From assembly GCA_964448645.1 (NCBI GenBank), contig CAYUZY010000040.1, forward strand, positions 1-15,815: DNA of 15,815 bases, written 5' to 3'. Below the pieces are notes generated by a model. That model saw nothing but the letters and a program-made list of their open reading frames with translations, made no database searches and was not told the DNA's origin. Each line of letters begins with the position of its first letter. The first letter of the stretch is position 1. Made by a program: the position numbers and the translations under genes. The stretch comes from GCA-2719315 sp964448645 (GTDB taxonomy: Bacteria; Bacteroidota; Bacteroidia; Flavobacteriales; Flavobacteriaceae). This document shows, piece after piece, positions 1 through 6,939 of the stretch.

Positions 1-1
1 A

Positions 2-376
2 ACTTTAATTGCTACAGGTCATTTGGTATGGGAAGCAATAGAAGCGGCTGAAGAAGTTAAAAAACAAAATATTAATGTTGAAGTTATTAATATTCATACT
101 ATAAAACCTTTAGATGATCAAATAATAATTAATTCTGTTAAGAAAACAGGTTGTTTAGTTACTGCTGAAGAGCATAATCATATTGGAGGGCTTGGTGAAA
201 GTATATCAGGTATGTTGTCAAAAAAACATCCTACTCCCCAAGAATTTGTTGCAGTAAACGATACATTTGGAGAATCTGGAACTCCAGGTCAATTAATGGA
301 AAAATATGGGTTAAACAAGGAAACGATAGTTCAAAAGTTAAAGAAAGTAATCAAAAGAAAAAAAGAAAATTATTGA
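2..376 (+). CDS. Transketolase, C-terminal subunit (5'-truncated by window edge)
   Basis: The open frame runs from the first bases of the window without a start, beginning TLIATGHLVWEAIEAAEEV, so the gene enters from the left and only its last ~124 codons are present. This is the C-terminal domain of transketolase, the part after the pyrimidine-binding domain. The segment TAEEHNHIGGLGE and the later GESGTPGQLMEKYGL are family hallmarks. Bacteroidota often split transketolase into separate N- and C-terminal proteins; the missing upstream part would tell which form this is. The enzyme moves two-carbon units between sugar phosphates in the cytosolic pentose phosphate pathway. The in-frame TTG at 23 is an internal Leu codon, not the true start. 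The stop TGA at 374-376 overlaps the TTG start of the next gene, so the two are probably cotranscribed. Confidence 0.93.
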   Translation, partial: TLIATGHLVWEAIEAAEEVKKQNINVEVINIHTIKPLDDQIIINSVKKTGCLVTAEEHNHIGGLGESISGMLSKKHPTPQEFVAVNDTFGESGTPGQLMEKYGLNKETIVQKLKKVIKRKKENY

Positions 377-936
377 AAAATTTAATTTTTATTTTATTTT
401 ATTTAATTAGTTCTCAAATTTTATATTCTCAATTTGATTATGGCTTAAATGCTGGTGTATCGATTAGTTCAAAAGATGCCTTAAAAGTTGATAATGTAGA
501 AAATAATTTAAATGGGTTCTATGCTGGCTTATATGGAGAAATAAATTTACCAATCTTATATATTCGTCCAGAAATAAATTTTATTCGATCTTCTTCTAAA
601 ATAAATTCAAAAGAATATTCTGAAACAAACTTTGAAATACCAGTTTCAATTGGTTATAAAATCTTCCCTTTATTAAGCATCTATGCTGGACCTAACTTTA
701 CATCTAACATAAATCGAAATTTTAATGATTTCAGTTTAAACGAATTAAAAGACAAAAAGAATATTAGTTTTCATCTTGGAACAAGACTTTCTTTTGGTCC
801 AGTTTCATTAAATATAACCTATAATGAAGGAAAAAATGAGACTCAATTAATCTCTAACGATTCAAAAATTGAAACTGGTCAAATAATAAAATCTAACAGA
901 ATTTTAAGAATGGGGTTCTCCTATTCTTTTGATTAA
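373..936 (+). CDS. Outer-membrane beta-barrel protein (PorT-like family)
   Basis: This is a 187-residue secreted protein. It starts with TTG at 373 inside the overlap TTGA with the upstream stop. Residues 1-19 form a signal peptide (MKNLIFILFYLISSQILYS). The mature part begins FDYGLNAGVSIS and continues as alternating short amphipathic strands, with Gly/Asn turns and an aromatic C-terminal strand ending RMGFSYSFD. These traits match the small PorT-like outer-membrane barrels common in Bacteroidota. The cargo or partner cannot be told from sequence. Coupling to transketolase is positional and does not imply a shared function. It converges on the FKBP gene, and the two stop codons share the TTAA at 933-936. 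An ATG start is absent nearby, so TTG is the best supported choice. Confidence 0.8.
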   Translation: MKNLIFILFYLISSQILYSQFDYGLNAGVSISSKDALKVDNVENNLNGFYAGLYGEINLPILYIRPEINFIRSSSKINSKEYSETNFEIPVSIGYKIFPLLSIYAGPNFTSNINRNFNDFSLNELKDKKNISFHLGTRLSFGPVSLNITYNEGKNETQLISNDSKIETGQIIKSNRILRMGFSYSFD

Positions 937-1697
937 TCTTTATCAAGATAATCTAAAATCCCATCACCATCTGAATCATCTGGCACTCCATCATTGTCAT
1001 TATCATACTCATCAGAAGTTAAAATACCATCTCCATCATGATCAGTTTTTTTAATTGTAAATAATGAAATTTTAAAAATTAAAGGAGAATATTCAGGAAT
1101 CAATGATGAAGATTGAGCAAAATATCCTAAACCAGATGGCATAAAGATTAAACCTTGACCATAATTTTGATAATTTACCGTATTATCATCATTAACAGTA
1201 AAATCTCCAGATTTAAATTCAGAAAGACCTTCTTTAAAACCTCTAACAACTCCTGTTAAATCAAACCAAATAGGAGTAACACTTTGATCAAAAACCGAAC
1301 CATCTAATAAACTACCCTTATAAGAAACATATACCGAATCTGCTATAGAAGGATTTTCTCCAATTCCATTATTAACTGGCAAGTAATACAAGGCATGGTT
1401 AATAGGCCCATTACTTGATTCAATAGGGATGTTTTTCTTTAAAACTTTATCAATAAGAGGATCTTTATTTATATTCTGATCATATATTGAATCTATAGTG
1501 ATTTCCAAATTTTCAAAACCATCTGCTTTATTAAAATCTTCATAATTATAATAATGAGTTTCCAAATAAATTTTCAAAGCACTATCATCAAGCAAAGCTT
1601 GTTCTGCAACATCCCTTATATCTAAAGAGTTGTCATCTTTCTTACAGGATAATATAATTAACGATACAAAAAAGTTATATAAAATAAATTTTCTCAA
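933..1697 (-). CDS. FKBP-type peptidyl-prolyl isomerase, lipoprotein with acidic TSP3-like C-terminal tail
   Basis: The product is a periplasmic or membrane-anchored folding helper. With a TTG start at 1697 it begins MRKFILYNFFVSLIILSC, a lipoprotein signal with the lipobox Cys at residue 18. A TTG ten codons earlier (1727) would put AGQKKTF in front of the signal and looks less likely. After a ~85-residue linker, an FKBP domain spans about residues 102-215. It contains VYVSYKGSLLDGSVFD, GVVRGFKEGL and LIFMPSGLGYF, then IPEYSPLIFKISLF, matching the usual order of FKBP strands and the active-site loop. The last ~36 residues are rich in DxDGDG motifs (DHDGDGILTSDEYDNDNDG and a second block), typical of calcium-binding thrombospondin type 3 or EF-hand-like loops. 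It resembles the FKBP lipoproteins of the GldI kind in flavobacteria, but the identity to GldI is not shown. Confidence 0.88.
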   Translation of the reverse strand: MRKFILYNFFVSLIILSCKKDDNSLDIRDVAEQALLDDSALKIYLETHYYNYEDFNKADGFENLEITIDSIYDQNINKDPLIDKVLKKNIPIESSNGPINHALYYLPVNNGIGENPSIADSVYVSYKGSLLDGSVFDQSVTPIWFDLTGVVRGFKEGLSEFKSGDFTVNDDNTVNYQNYGQGLIFMPSGLGYFAQSSSLIPEYSPLIFKISLFTIKKTDHDGDGILTSDEYDNDNDGVPDDSDGDGILDYLDKD

Positions 1698-1708
1698 AAA
1701 AGTTTTTT

Positions 1709-1742
1709 TTTGTCCCGCAAGATACAATTTACTTTATTTTTG
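1709..1742 (+). promoter_or_regulatory. Bacteroidota-type promoter for the S4 protein gene
   Basis: The -7 element TATTTTTG at 1735-1742 fits TAnnTTTG exactly. TTTG at 1709-1712 lies 22 bp upstream and can serve as the -33 element. The distance to the ATG at 1766 leaves a short leader. Basis: motif match and known consensus of the phylum; no transcription data. Confidence 0.6.
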
Positions 1743-1765
1743 TTTAAAATAAAATGCCTCTTTTT

Positions 1766-1936
1766 ATGAGAACAGACCAATTTTTATGGCAATTAAAGTA
1801 TTCCAAATCAATAAATCTGTCAACTGATACTTGTAAAAAAGGAATAATGAAATTAAATAATAACATTATAAAACCTTTAAAAGAAATAAGGATTAGAGAA
1901 GTAGTTAAAATTAAAAAAACAAAAGAAGGGATATAA
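1766..1936 (+). CDS. Short S4-domain RNA-binding protein (Hsp15-like)
   Basis: The product is an S4-fold RNA-binding protein. The first residues MRTDQFLWQLKYSKS and the segment CKKGIMKLNNNIIKPLKEI match the S4 core of Hsp15-type proteins, whose usual start is MRIDKYLW. For this reason ATG 1766 (56 aa) is preferred over ATG 1754, which would add MPLF. Hsp15 binds the large ribosomal subunit and recycles stalled nascent-chain complexes; flavobacterial homologues usually run to about 120-135 residues. Here the frame stops at 1934-1936, only 19 bp before the next gene, so the whole second half of the family is missing. Nothing downstream can encode it. It may be a reduced functional protein or a decayed one. 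The arrangement S4 protein, phosphoribosyltransferase, aroK is familiar from flavobacteria. Confidence 0.8.
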   Translation: MRTDQFLWQLKYSKSINLSTDTCKKGIMKLNNNIIKPLKEIRIREVVKIKKTKEGI

Positions 1937-1955
1937 GCAATTTTCTAAAATAATA

Positions 1956-2462
1956 ATGGATTCTATTAAAACAAAAATTAAAAATATATCTGATATAGAT
2001 TTATACTTAAAAAGAATAGCTTATCAAATATATGAGAATAATCATGAAAACGATAATAATCTTATTATCGTTGGTATTGAAAAAAATGGAAAAATATTAT
2101 CTAATAAAATATTTGAAATACTTAAAAATATTTCGAATTTTAATTTAAGCCTAATGTCAATTAAAATAAATAAAAAAAATCCTACTAAGAAAATTTCATC
2201 ATCTATTGATAAAAAAAAATGTATTAATAAAAACATTATTATTGTTGATGATGTTCTTAATACAGGAAGCACATTGATATATGCTGTTAATTATTTTCTA
2301 AAAATACCTGTTAAAAAAATACAAACAGCAGTGATAATAAATAGAAATCACAAAAAGTTCCCTGTTAAGGCTGATTTTAAAGGAATTTCACTATCAACTT
2401 CTATTAAAGAACATGTTGATGTAATTCTAGAAGGATCAAAACAAGGTATATACTTAAGTTAA
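1956..2462 (+). CDS. Phosphoribosyltransferase family protein (PyrR-like)
   Basis: This is a 168-residue type I phosphoribosyltransferase. The PRPP-binding loop is clear: IIIVDDVLNTGSTL at about residues 94-107, with two acidic residues (D98, D99) followed by the TGST turn. Upstream, LIIVGIEKNGKILS is the usual beta-strand and loop of the fold. Downstream, VKKIQTAVIINRNHKKFPVKADFKG and the end VDVILEGSKQGIYL follow the PyrR-like Bacteroidota branch. These proteins transfer ribose phosphate to a base such as uracil or a purine; some act as pyrimidine regulators. The substrate here is unknown. It follows the S4 gene by 19 bp on the same strand, so cotranscription is likely. Its last 9 bp overlap the 3' end of aroK on the other strand. 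Confidence 0.87.
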   Translation: MDSIKTKIKNISDIDLYLKRIAYQIYENNHENDNNLIIVGIEKNGKILSNKIFEILKNISNFNLSLMSIKINKKNPTKKISSSIDKKKCINKNIIIVDDVLNTGSTLIYAVNYFLKIPVKKIQTAVIINRNHKKFPVKADFKGISLSTSIKEHVDVILEGSKQGIYLS

Positions 2463-2984
2463 TTTTTGTTTTATTTCCAAAAGAATTTCACTTGTCTTTT
2501 TTTTATCAATATTAATTATAAAATCAGCTTGATTATAAAAAAAATTTCTTTCAAATAGATGTTTTGAAAGAAAGCTGTTTAATTCTTTCTTAGAATCTAT
2601 ACTTGAAATCAACGGCCTATTTTCTTTTTCAGAAAACAATCTATTTGTTAAATTTGTAATAGAGGATTTTAAATAAAAAGATTTTAAACCATCATTTTTT
2701 TTGATTAGTTCTATATTATTTGAATAACATGGTGTTCCGCCTCCAGTTGAAATAACATGGTTAATTTTTTTCTTTAATAATAAATTCAAACATTTATTTT
2801 CAATATTTCTAAAATAAATTTCTCCTTTTTCATAAAATATATTATTAATTGATTGTTTTTCACTCAATTCAATATAATTATCTAAATCAAAAAAATCTAT
2901 CTTTAATTCTTCAGCTAATTTTCTCCCAATATAAGATTTTCCAACGCCCATATAGCCAAGAAGAATAATTGAGTGTTTTATCAT
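2454..2984 (-). CDS. aroK: Shikimate kinase
   Basis: The enzyme phosphorylates shikimate with ATP in the fifth step of the chorismate pathway toward aromatic amino acids and folate; it is cytosolic. The 176-residue length is normal. The Walker A loop GYMGVGKS is at residues 10-17. Shikimate-binding residues are visible: D33 and D35 in FDLD, R59 in GEIYFRNIE and the GGG of STGGGTP at 81-83. The lid carries ENRPL with R123, and R146 follows in the ER pair. All key residues are present, so the enzyme should be active. The ATG at 2982-2984 is the natural start. It has its own promoter-like TAAATTTG 20 bp upstream. The 3' end overlaps the convergent phosphoribosyltransferase gene by 9 bp. Confidence 0.95.
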   Translation of the reverse strand: MIKHSIILLGYMGVGKSYIGRKLAEELKIDFFDLDNYIELSEKQSINNIFYEKGEIYFRNIENKCLNLLLKKKINHVISTGGGTPCYSNNIELIKKNDGLKSFYLKSSITNLTNRLFSEKENRPLISSIDSKKELNSFLSKHLFERNFFYNQADFIINIDKKKTSEILLEIKQKLT

Positions 2985-3003
2985 TTTAATAAAAAATATA
3001 CAA

Positions 3004-3011
3004 CAAATTTA
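3004..3011 (-). promoter_or_regulatory. -7 promoter element for aroK
   Basis: On the minus strand the sequence reads TAAATTTG, an exact TAnnTTTG match, 20 bp before the aroK ATG. No clear -33 TTTG was seen, so the call is moderate. Confidence 0.5.
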
Positions 3012-3046
3012 TATTAATTAGCCATTATAAATTAATAATAGATAAT

Positions 3047-3054
3047 TATATTTG
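3047..3054 (+). promoter_or_regulatory. -7 promoter element for the tRNA pair
   Basis: TATATTTG matches TAnnTTTG and ends 11 bp before the tRNA-Lys 5' end, as expected for a stable RNA transcript with a short leader. A strong -33 element is not evident. Confidence 0.55.
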
Positions 3055-3065
3055 CAGGCTTAATA

Positions 3066-3138
3066 GATTCGGTAGCTCAGTTGGTAGAGCATCTCCCTTT
3101 TAAGGAGAGGGTCCTGGGTTCGAGACCCAGCCAAGTCA
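3066..3138 (+). tRNA. tRNA-Lys (TTT anticodon)
   Basis: A full 73-nt cloverleaf can be folded. The D arm is GCTC AGTTGGTA GAGC. The anticodon stem is TCTCC/GGAGA with loop CTTTTAA, placing TTT at the anticodon. The T arm is CTGGG TTCGAGA CCCAG. The discriminator is A and CCA is not encoded. The acceptor stem GATTCGG/CCAAGTC has one C-A mismatch at the fifth pair and one T-G wobble at the third pair, unusual for a tRNA-Lys but not enough to call it a pseudogene. Confidence 0.93.
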
Positions 3139-3147
3139 CTTAAAATT

Positions 3148-3232
3148 GCGCATGTGGCGGAATTGGTATACGCGCTAGGTTGAGGGCCTAGTGGGGGTTA
3201 ACCCCATGGAAGTTCGAATCTTCTCATGCGCA
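3148..3232 (+). tRNA. tRNA-Leu (GAG anticodon)
   Basis: An 85-nt class II tRNA with a perfect acceptor stem GCGCATG/CATGCGC. The anticodon stem is CTAGG/CCTAG with loop TTGAGGG, giving GAG, which reads CTC/CTT leucine codons. The long variable arm (GGGG TTAA CCCC type) is diagnostic for Leu. The T arm is GGAAG TTCGAAT CTTCT. The discriminator is A and no CCA is encoded. It lies 9 bp after tRNA-Lys and is probably on the same transcript. Confidence 0.95.
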
Positions 3233-3234
3233 CA

Positions 3235-3261
3235 TTGTTACTTGTATAATTCCTATATTTG
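3235..3261 (+). promoter_or_regulatory. Promoter for crtB-crtZ
   Basis: The -7 element TATATTTG at 3254-3261 matches TAnnTTTG, 27 bp before the crtB ATG. A TTG at 3235-3237, 16 bp upstream, may be the -33 element; it abuts the tRNA-Leu 3' end. Confidence 0.5.
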
Positions 3262-3288
3262 ATTATTAAATTTTTTTCTATACCATAA

Positions 3289-4128
3289 ATGATAAAACTC
3301 TTTAATAATATTAGTCAAGAATTTAGCAAATTAGTTACTGTTAAATATAGTACTTCATTTTCTTTGGCTACAAAAACTTTAAATCCTTCTATAAGAAATC
3401 ATATATATAACATATATGGTTTTGTCCGTTTTGCAGATGAAATAGTAGATACATTTCATGAATTTCCTAAAAAAGAACTTTTAGAAAATTTTGAAAATAA
3501 TTTATTTATAGCCTTAAAAAATAAAATCAGTTTAAATCCTATATTAAATTCATTTCAATTAACTGTTCATAAATTTGATATTGATTATTCTCTAATTCAA
3601 TCTTTTTTAAAAAGTATGAAATGGGATTTAAATAAAAAGAAATATAAATCGCAAAAAGAATTTAAAGAATATATATATGGTTCAGCAGATACTGTTGGTT
3701 TAATGTGTTTAAAAGTTTTTGTTAATGGGAAACCTAAAAAATATAAAGAACTTGTTCCTAGTGCCATGGCTCTTGGATCAGCTTTTCAAAAAGTAAATTT
3801 TTTAAGAGATTTAAAAGATGATTATGAAAATTTAAATAGGTCCTATTTTCCAAATATTGATTTTGCCAATTTTTCTGAAGAATCAAAAAAAAATATAATT
3901 AATGAAATTAAAAGAGATTTTGAGTTAGCTTTAAAAGGAATAAAGAAACTGCCCAATAACTCTAGATTAGGAGTTTACACTGCTTATAAATATTATTTAA
4001 AATTACTTCACAAGCTTGAAAAAACTCCTTCTCTAAAAATTAAATCAACAAGAATTAGAATTCCCAATTATCAAAAAGTTAATCTTTTATTATACTCATA
4101 TTTTAAACATCAATTTAAATTTATATAA
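3289..4128 (+). CDS. crtB: Phytoene synthase (squalene/phytoene synthase family)
   Basis: The enzyme condenses two geranylgeranyl diphosphates into phytoene, the first committed carotenoid step. The two Mg-diphosphate binding motifs are present: D50-x3-D54 in FADEIVDTF and D174-x3-D178 in RDLKDDYENLNRSYFP. The N-terminal YSTSFSLATKTL is also typical, and SAMALGSAFQKVNFLRD covers the substrate pocket. The length of 279 residues is normal for flavobacterial CrtB. ATG 3289 is the only reasonable start. Squalene synthase cannot be fully excluded by motifs alone, but the crtZ partner only 9 bp downstream supports carotenoid synthesis. In many flavobacteria crtI (phytoene desaturase) sits directly upstream; here two tRNA genes occupy that place. 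Confidence 0.93.
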   Translation: MIKLFNNISQEFSKLVTVKYSTSFSLATKTLNPSIRNHIYNIYGFVRFADEIVDTFHEFPKKELLENFENNLFIALKNKISLNPILNSFQLTVHKFDIDYSLIQSFLKSMKWDLNKKKYKSQKEFKEYIYGSADTVGLMCLKVFVNGKPKKYKELVPSAMALGSAFQKVNFLRDLKDDYENLNRSYFPNIDFANFSEESKKNIINEIKRDFELALKGIKKLPNNSRLGVYTAYKYYLKLLHKLEKTPSLKIKSTRIRIPNYQKVNLLLYSYFKHQFKFI

Positions 4129-4137
4129 TTTTACAAC

Positions 4138-4581
4138 ATGACACTTTTGTGGATTATTATTTTAATTTCTTCATTTCTTTTTATGGAATTTAATGCTTGG
4201 TTTACTCATAAATATATCATGCATGGTTTTTTATGGTCAATACATAAAGATCATCATAAAAAGCATGGAAAATCTTGGTTTGAAAGAAATGATTTATTTT
4301 TTATATACTATGCTCTTGTAAGTTTTGGATTCATTGTATTATGGGGAGAATATAATTTTTGGCCTGGATTACCTATTGCTATAGGAATATTCTTATATGG
4401 TCTTTGTTATTTTATAGTACATGATATTTTTATTCATCAAAGATTTAAATTTTTTAGAAGTATTGATAATAAATATGCTAGAGGAATAAGAAGAGCTCAT
4501 AAAGTACATCATAAAAATATTTATAAAAATAATGGTGAGTGTTTTGGAATGTTATGGGTTCCAAAGAAATACTTTAAATAA
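4138..4581 (+). CDS. crtZ: Beta-carotene hydroxylase
   Basis: This is a membrane-bound diiron hydroxylase that adds 3-hydroxyls to the beta rings of carotene, leading to cryptoxanthin and zeaxanthin. All four histidine clusters are visible: H24-x4-H29 (HKYIMH), H36-xx-HH40 (HKDHH), H95-x4-H100 (HDIFIH) and H121-xx-HH125 (HKVHH). Hydrophobic segments at about residues 2-18 and 54-95 fit an integral membrane protein. At 147 residues it is short and close to a minimal CrtZ. It follows crtB by 9 bp, forming an operon. Lycopene cyclase (crtY) is not in the window, so beta-ring synthesis must be encoded elsewhere. The stop lies 3 bp from that of the convergent SurA-like gene. Confidence 0.92.
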   Translation: MTLLWIIILISSFLFMEFNAWFTHKYIMHGFLWSIHKDHHKKHGKSWFERNDLFFIYYALVSFGFIVLWGEYNFWPGLPIAIGIFLYGLCYFIVHDIFIHQRFKFFRSIDNKYARGIRRAHKVHHKNIYKNNGECFGMLWVPKKYFK

Positions 4582-4584
4582 AAG

Positions 4585-5940
4585 TTAAATTTTGAGCCAA
4601 TTATTTACAAACACACATTTTCGGCTATCCTTATTGATATTAATATATGTTTCTTCAATTTTTTCCTCCATCCAATTCTGAATAATATTAATTTGTTTTT
4701 CTTTTAATGCTAATTCTTTTATTTTAGAATAATCTAATGAATAATCTGCTTTATGTTCATCAAATCGATTACTAATTAATAAAATTTTATACTTTTTTAA
4801 CCCTGATCTATCTTCATCTAAGATAGGATAAGAAATTTCTCCATCTTTTAAATTTCTGATTTGATTATATAAAACTGGATCTAATTTAGTTAGCTCAAAT
4901 TTATTATCTCCAGTTTCAGGATTAATAAGTACTCCTCCATTAAATTTCGTTTCCTTTTCACTTGAAAATGCTAAAGCTGCCTTCTCAAATGTAATCTCAT
5001 TATCTATTATTCTTGTTCTTATTGTATCAATGATTTTTTTAGCTTCTAGTAACTGAGGAGGATCAATCTTAGGAGTTAATAAAATATGTCTAACATCAAC
5101 CTCTTGACCTCTAATTTTATCAACTTGAATAATATGCCAACCAAAATCAGACTTAAATGGTTCAGAAATTTCTCCTTCTTGTAATCTAAATGCAACATCT
5201 CTAAACTCTTTAACCATTCTTGGTTTTTTTCTGTGCAAGGTATATTTTCCACCACTAGATCTAGATCCAGGATCTTGAGAGTATAAAATAGCTTTTGAAG
5301 AAAAACTTGAGCCATTTTCTAGAACATCTTCTTTAAATGATTTTAATAAATTAATTATTCTCTTTTCTTCATTTTTAGAGACTTTAGGTTCTATAACAAT
5401 TTGAGAGATTTCTAATTCAGTACCAAAAGTTGGAAGATCTATTTTAGGAATAGAATTAAAAAAAAGCCTCACTTCCTCTGGCGTGACTTCAATATCTTGA
5501 ACTATTTCAGCTTGCATTAAAGAGGATAGTTTTTGAGTTTTGTTTATTTCAAAAATTTCTTGTCTAAAAGAAGGTTCATCTTCTTTATTATAAAATTCCA
5601 ACACCTTTTCAATAGTTCCAAGCTGACTTATAAAGTTGTCAATAATTCTATCAACCATATTATAAACTTCTTCAACACTAACTTCTAAACTATCCTGAAT
5701 CGCATGATGAGCGTATAATTTATCCTCCATTAATTTTCCAAGCAATTGACATCTAGAAACACCTTTAATTGAAATGCCTTGAGATTCCATATCAATTATA
5801 GTTTTATCGATATCCGAATCTAAAATTACATAATCTCCAATAACTGCTGATACACCATCAACTTTTACTTTATTATGAGAGTTTTGAGAGAAAGAAAAAC
5901 TTATAACTAATAAAGTTGTAATAAAAATAACTTTTTTCAT
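4585..5940 (-). CDS. SurA-like periplasmic peptidyl-prolyl isomerase (parvulin)
   Basis: The protein is a secreted chaperone for outer-membrane proteins. The ATG at 5940 begins a signal peptide MKKVIFITTLLVISFSFSQ; an in-frame ATG 13 codons earlier (5979) would put charged residues before it and overlap the upstream gene. From this start it has 451 residues. An N-terminal SurA-like region (about 25-165) has VDGVSAVIGDYVILDSDID. Two parvulin domains follow. The first, about 175-277, has ISQIVIEP, SSGGKYTLHR, VAFRLQEGEISEPFKSDFGW and HIIQVDKI. The second, starting DVRHILLTP at about 282, is more divergent, with NGGVLINPET and LKDGEISYPI. The C-terminal helix region is short. It is 1 bp downstream of its partner lipoprotein gene, so cotranscribed and probably acting with it. 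Confidence 0.92.
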   Translation of the reverse strand: MKKVIFITTLLVISFSFSQNSHNKVKVDGVSAVIGDYVILDSDIDKTIIDMESQGISIKGVSRCQLLGKLMEDKLYAHHAIQDSLEVSVEEVYNMVDRIIDNFISQLGTIEKVLEFYNKEDEPSFRQEIFEINKTQKLSSLMQAEIVQDIEVTPEEVRLFFNSIPKIDLPTFGTELEISQIVIEPKVSKNEEKRIINLLKSFKEDVLENGSSFSSKAILYSQDPGSRSSGGKYTLHRKKPRMVKEFRDVAFRLQEGEISEPFKSDFGWHIIQVDKIRGQEVDVRHILLTPKIDPPQLLEAKKIIDTIRTRIIDNEITFEKAALAFSSEKETKFNGGVLINPETGDNKFELTKLDPVLYNQIRNLKDGEISYPILDEDRSGLKKYKILLISNRFDEHKADYSLDYSKIKELALKEKQINIIQNWMEEKIEETYININKDSRKCVFVNNWLKI

Positions 5941-5941
5941 A

Positions 5942-6925
5942 TTAATTAAATATTTCAAATTTGTTTGATTTAAAGGCATCTTGAATTATTTCCTTATCAA
6001 TTTTTTTTGAAAATTCAATTTTGTTTTTATTCAAAATTATATTTCTTATACTAGGAATAACATGAGACAATGGTGCTATTTCTCCATTTTTTTTATAATC
6101 AATTACATATAATAAAGATAATTCTAAAGAATCCTCAAATTCAAAATAATGCATTTTTTTAACATAATTTTTTAAATTATCATTTTTTATAAAGGAAACA
6201 TTATTAATTAGTCTTTTTTTTGTAATCCAAATAGAGTCTGTCAATATATTATTAGTGAATTGGTAGGACAAAGAATCTAAATAAAACTTATCAATATTAT
6301 TATACCTAATAAAACTCTTAATAATATCATTTTTGTCAACATTATCAATTGGAAATTGAATAAAACGAATTTTAAACAAAGGTTCATTTAATCTAAAAAT
6401 CTCATTATTACCTTTATAAAAAGAATTAATTCTTTTTTCTAGAGTCAATGTATCTATGATTTTATTTAAAAGAGTTTCTTTATATACTGTACCATATAAA
6501 TCATATCTGTAATTATTAATTAAATTTTCAAGCTCTTCAACTTTATTTTCAGAAAGATTAACTAATGCTTTTTTATACAAAAGATTTTTTCTTGCCCAAC
6601 TATCAATAAAGTTTCTAACCTTTAAAACACTGTCCTTATTAGTTTCAAAAGAATCCGCTTTTAATTTTATATCAGATTTATAAAGATATTGATCTTCTAC
6701 TCTTGCTACGACTTCATCTTTATTAGTGTTGCAAAATTCAAAAACAAAAAATACAACAAACAATAAAATGAATTTTGGAAGTCCGTTTTTTTTAAAAAAA
6801 TACTTGTTAACAATAATATTAACATTTTTATTACGTCTTCTTAATAAATCAAATAACATCTTGTAAAACAACAACTTAATATGTTTATATTTTTTGTAAA
6901 TTAATTTTTTTATTGTAAATTGCAT
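5942..6925 (-). CDS. Lipoprotein partner of SurA (parvulin-like N-terminal region)
   Basis: This is an envelope lipoprotein commonly found just upstream of surA in flavobacteria. The segment VARVEDQYLYKSDIK resembles the start of SurA-type proteins, and IDSWARKNLLYKKALVNLS and INSFYKGNNEIFRLNEPLFKIRFIQFP follow the same family. No rotamase domain is obvious, so it is probably a non-catalytic chaperone. The lipobox FVFEFC lies around residue 65 of the longest frame, so the ~45-60 residues before it are too long for a signal peptide and the true start is uncertain; ATG 6925 leaves only 14 bp to the divergent gene. A start nearer the lipobox is likely, but no clear ATG exists there. Homopolymer runs (7 T, 8 A) near 6783-6800 could hide a frameshift or a reading error. 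Confidence 0.7.
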   Translation of the reverse strand: MQFTIKKLIYKKYKHIKLLFYKMLFDLLRRRNKNVNIIVNKYFFKKNGLPKFILLFVVFFVFEFCNTNKDEVVARVEDQYLYKSDIKLKADSFETNKDSVLKVRNFIDSWARKNLLYKKALVNLSENKVEELENLINNYRYDLYGTVYKETLLNKIIDTLTLEKRINSFYKGNNEIFRLNEPLFKIRFIQFPIDNVDKNDIIKSFIRYNNIDKFYLDSLSYQFTNNILTDSIWITKKRLINNVSFIKNDNLKNYVKKMHYFEFEDSLELSLLYVIDYKKNGEIAPLSHVIPSIRNIILNKNKIEFSKKIDKEIIQDAFKSNKFEIFN

Positions 6926-6939
6926 AAAAATAATAACAT

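Noticed and set aside
2042..2272. Open frame of 76 aa on the minus strand
   Set aside because: It lies fully inside the phosphoribosyltransferase gene on the opposite strand, and the real product has clear family motifs.
3139..3147. Possible attachment site at the tRNA genes
   Set aside because: No integrase, direct repeat of the tRNA 3' end or phage gene is present on either side.
5076..5315. Open frame of 79 aa on the minus strand
   Set aside because: It is a different frame of the SurA-like gene, which has intact parvulin domains there.
5941..5979. Longer start for the SurA-like protein
   Set aside because: It would place MPLNQTNLKYLIN ahead of a complete signal peptide and overlap the upstream gene; ATG 5940 is better.
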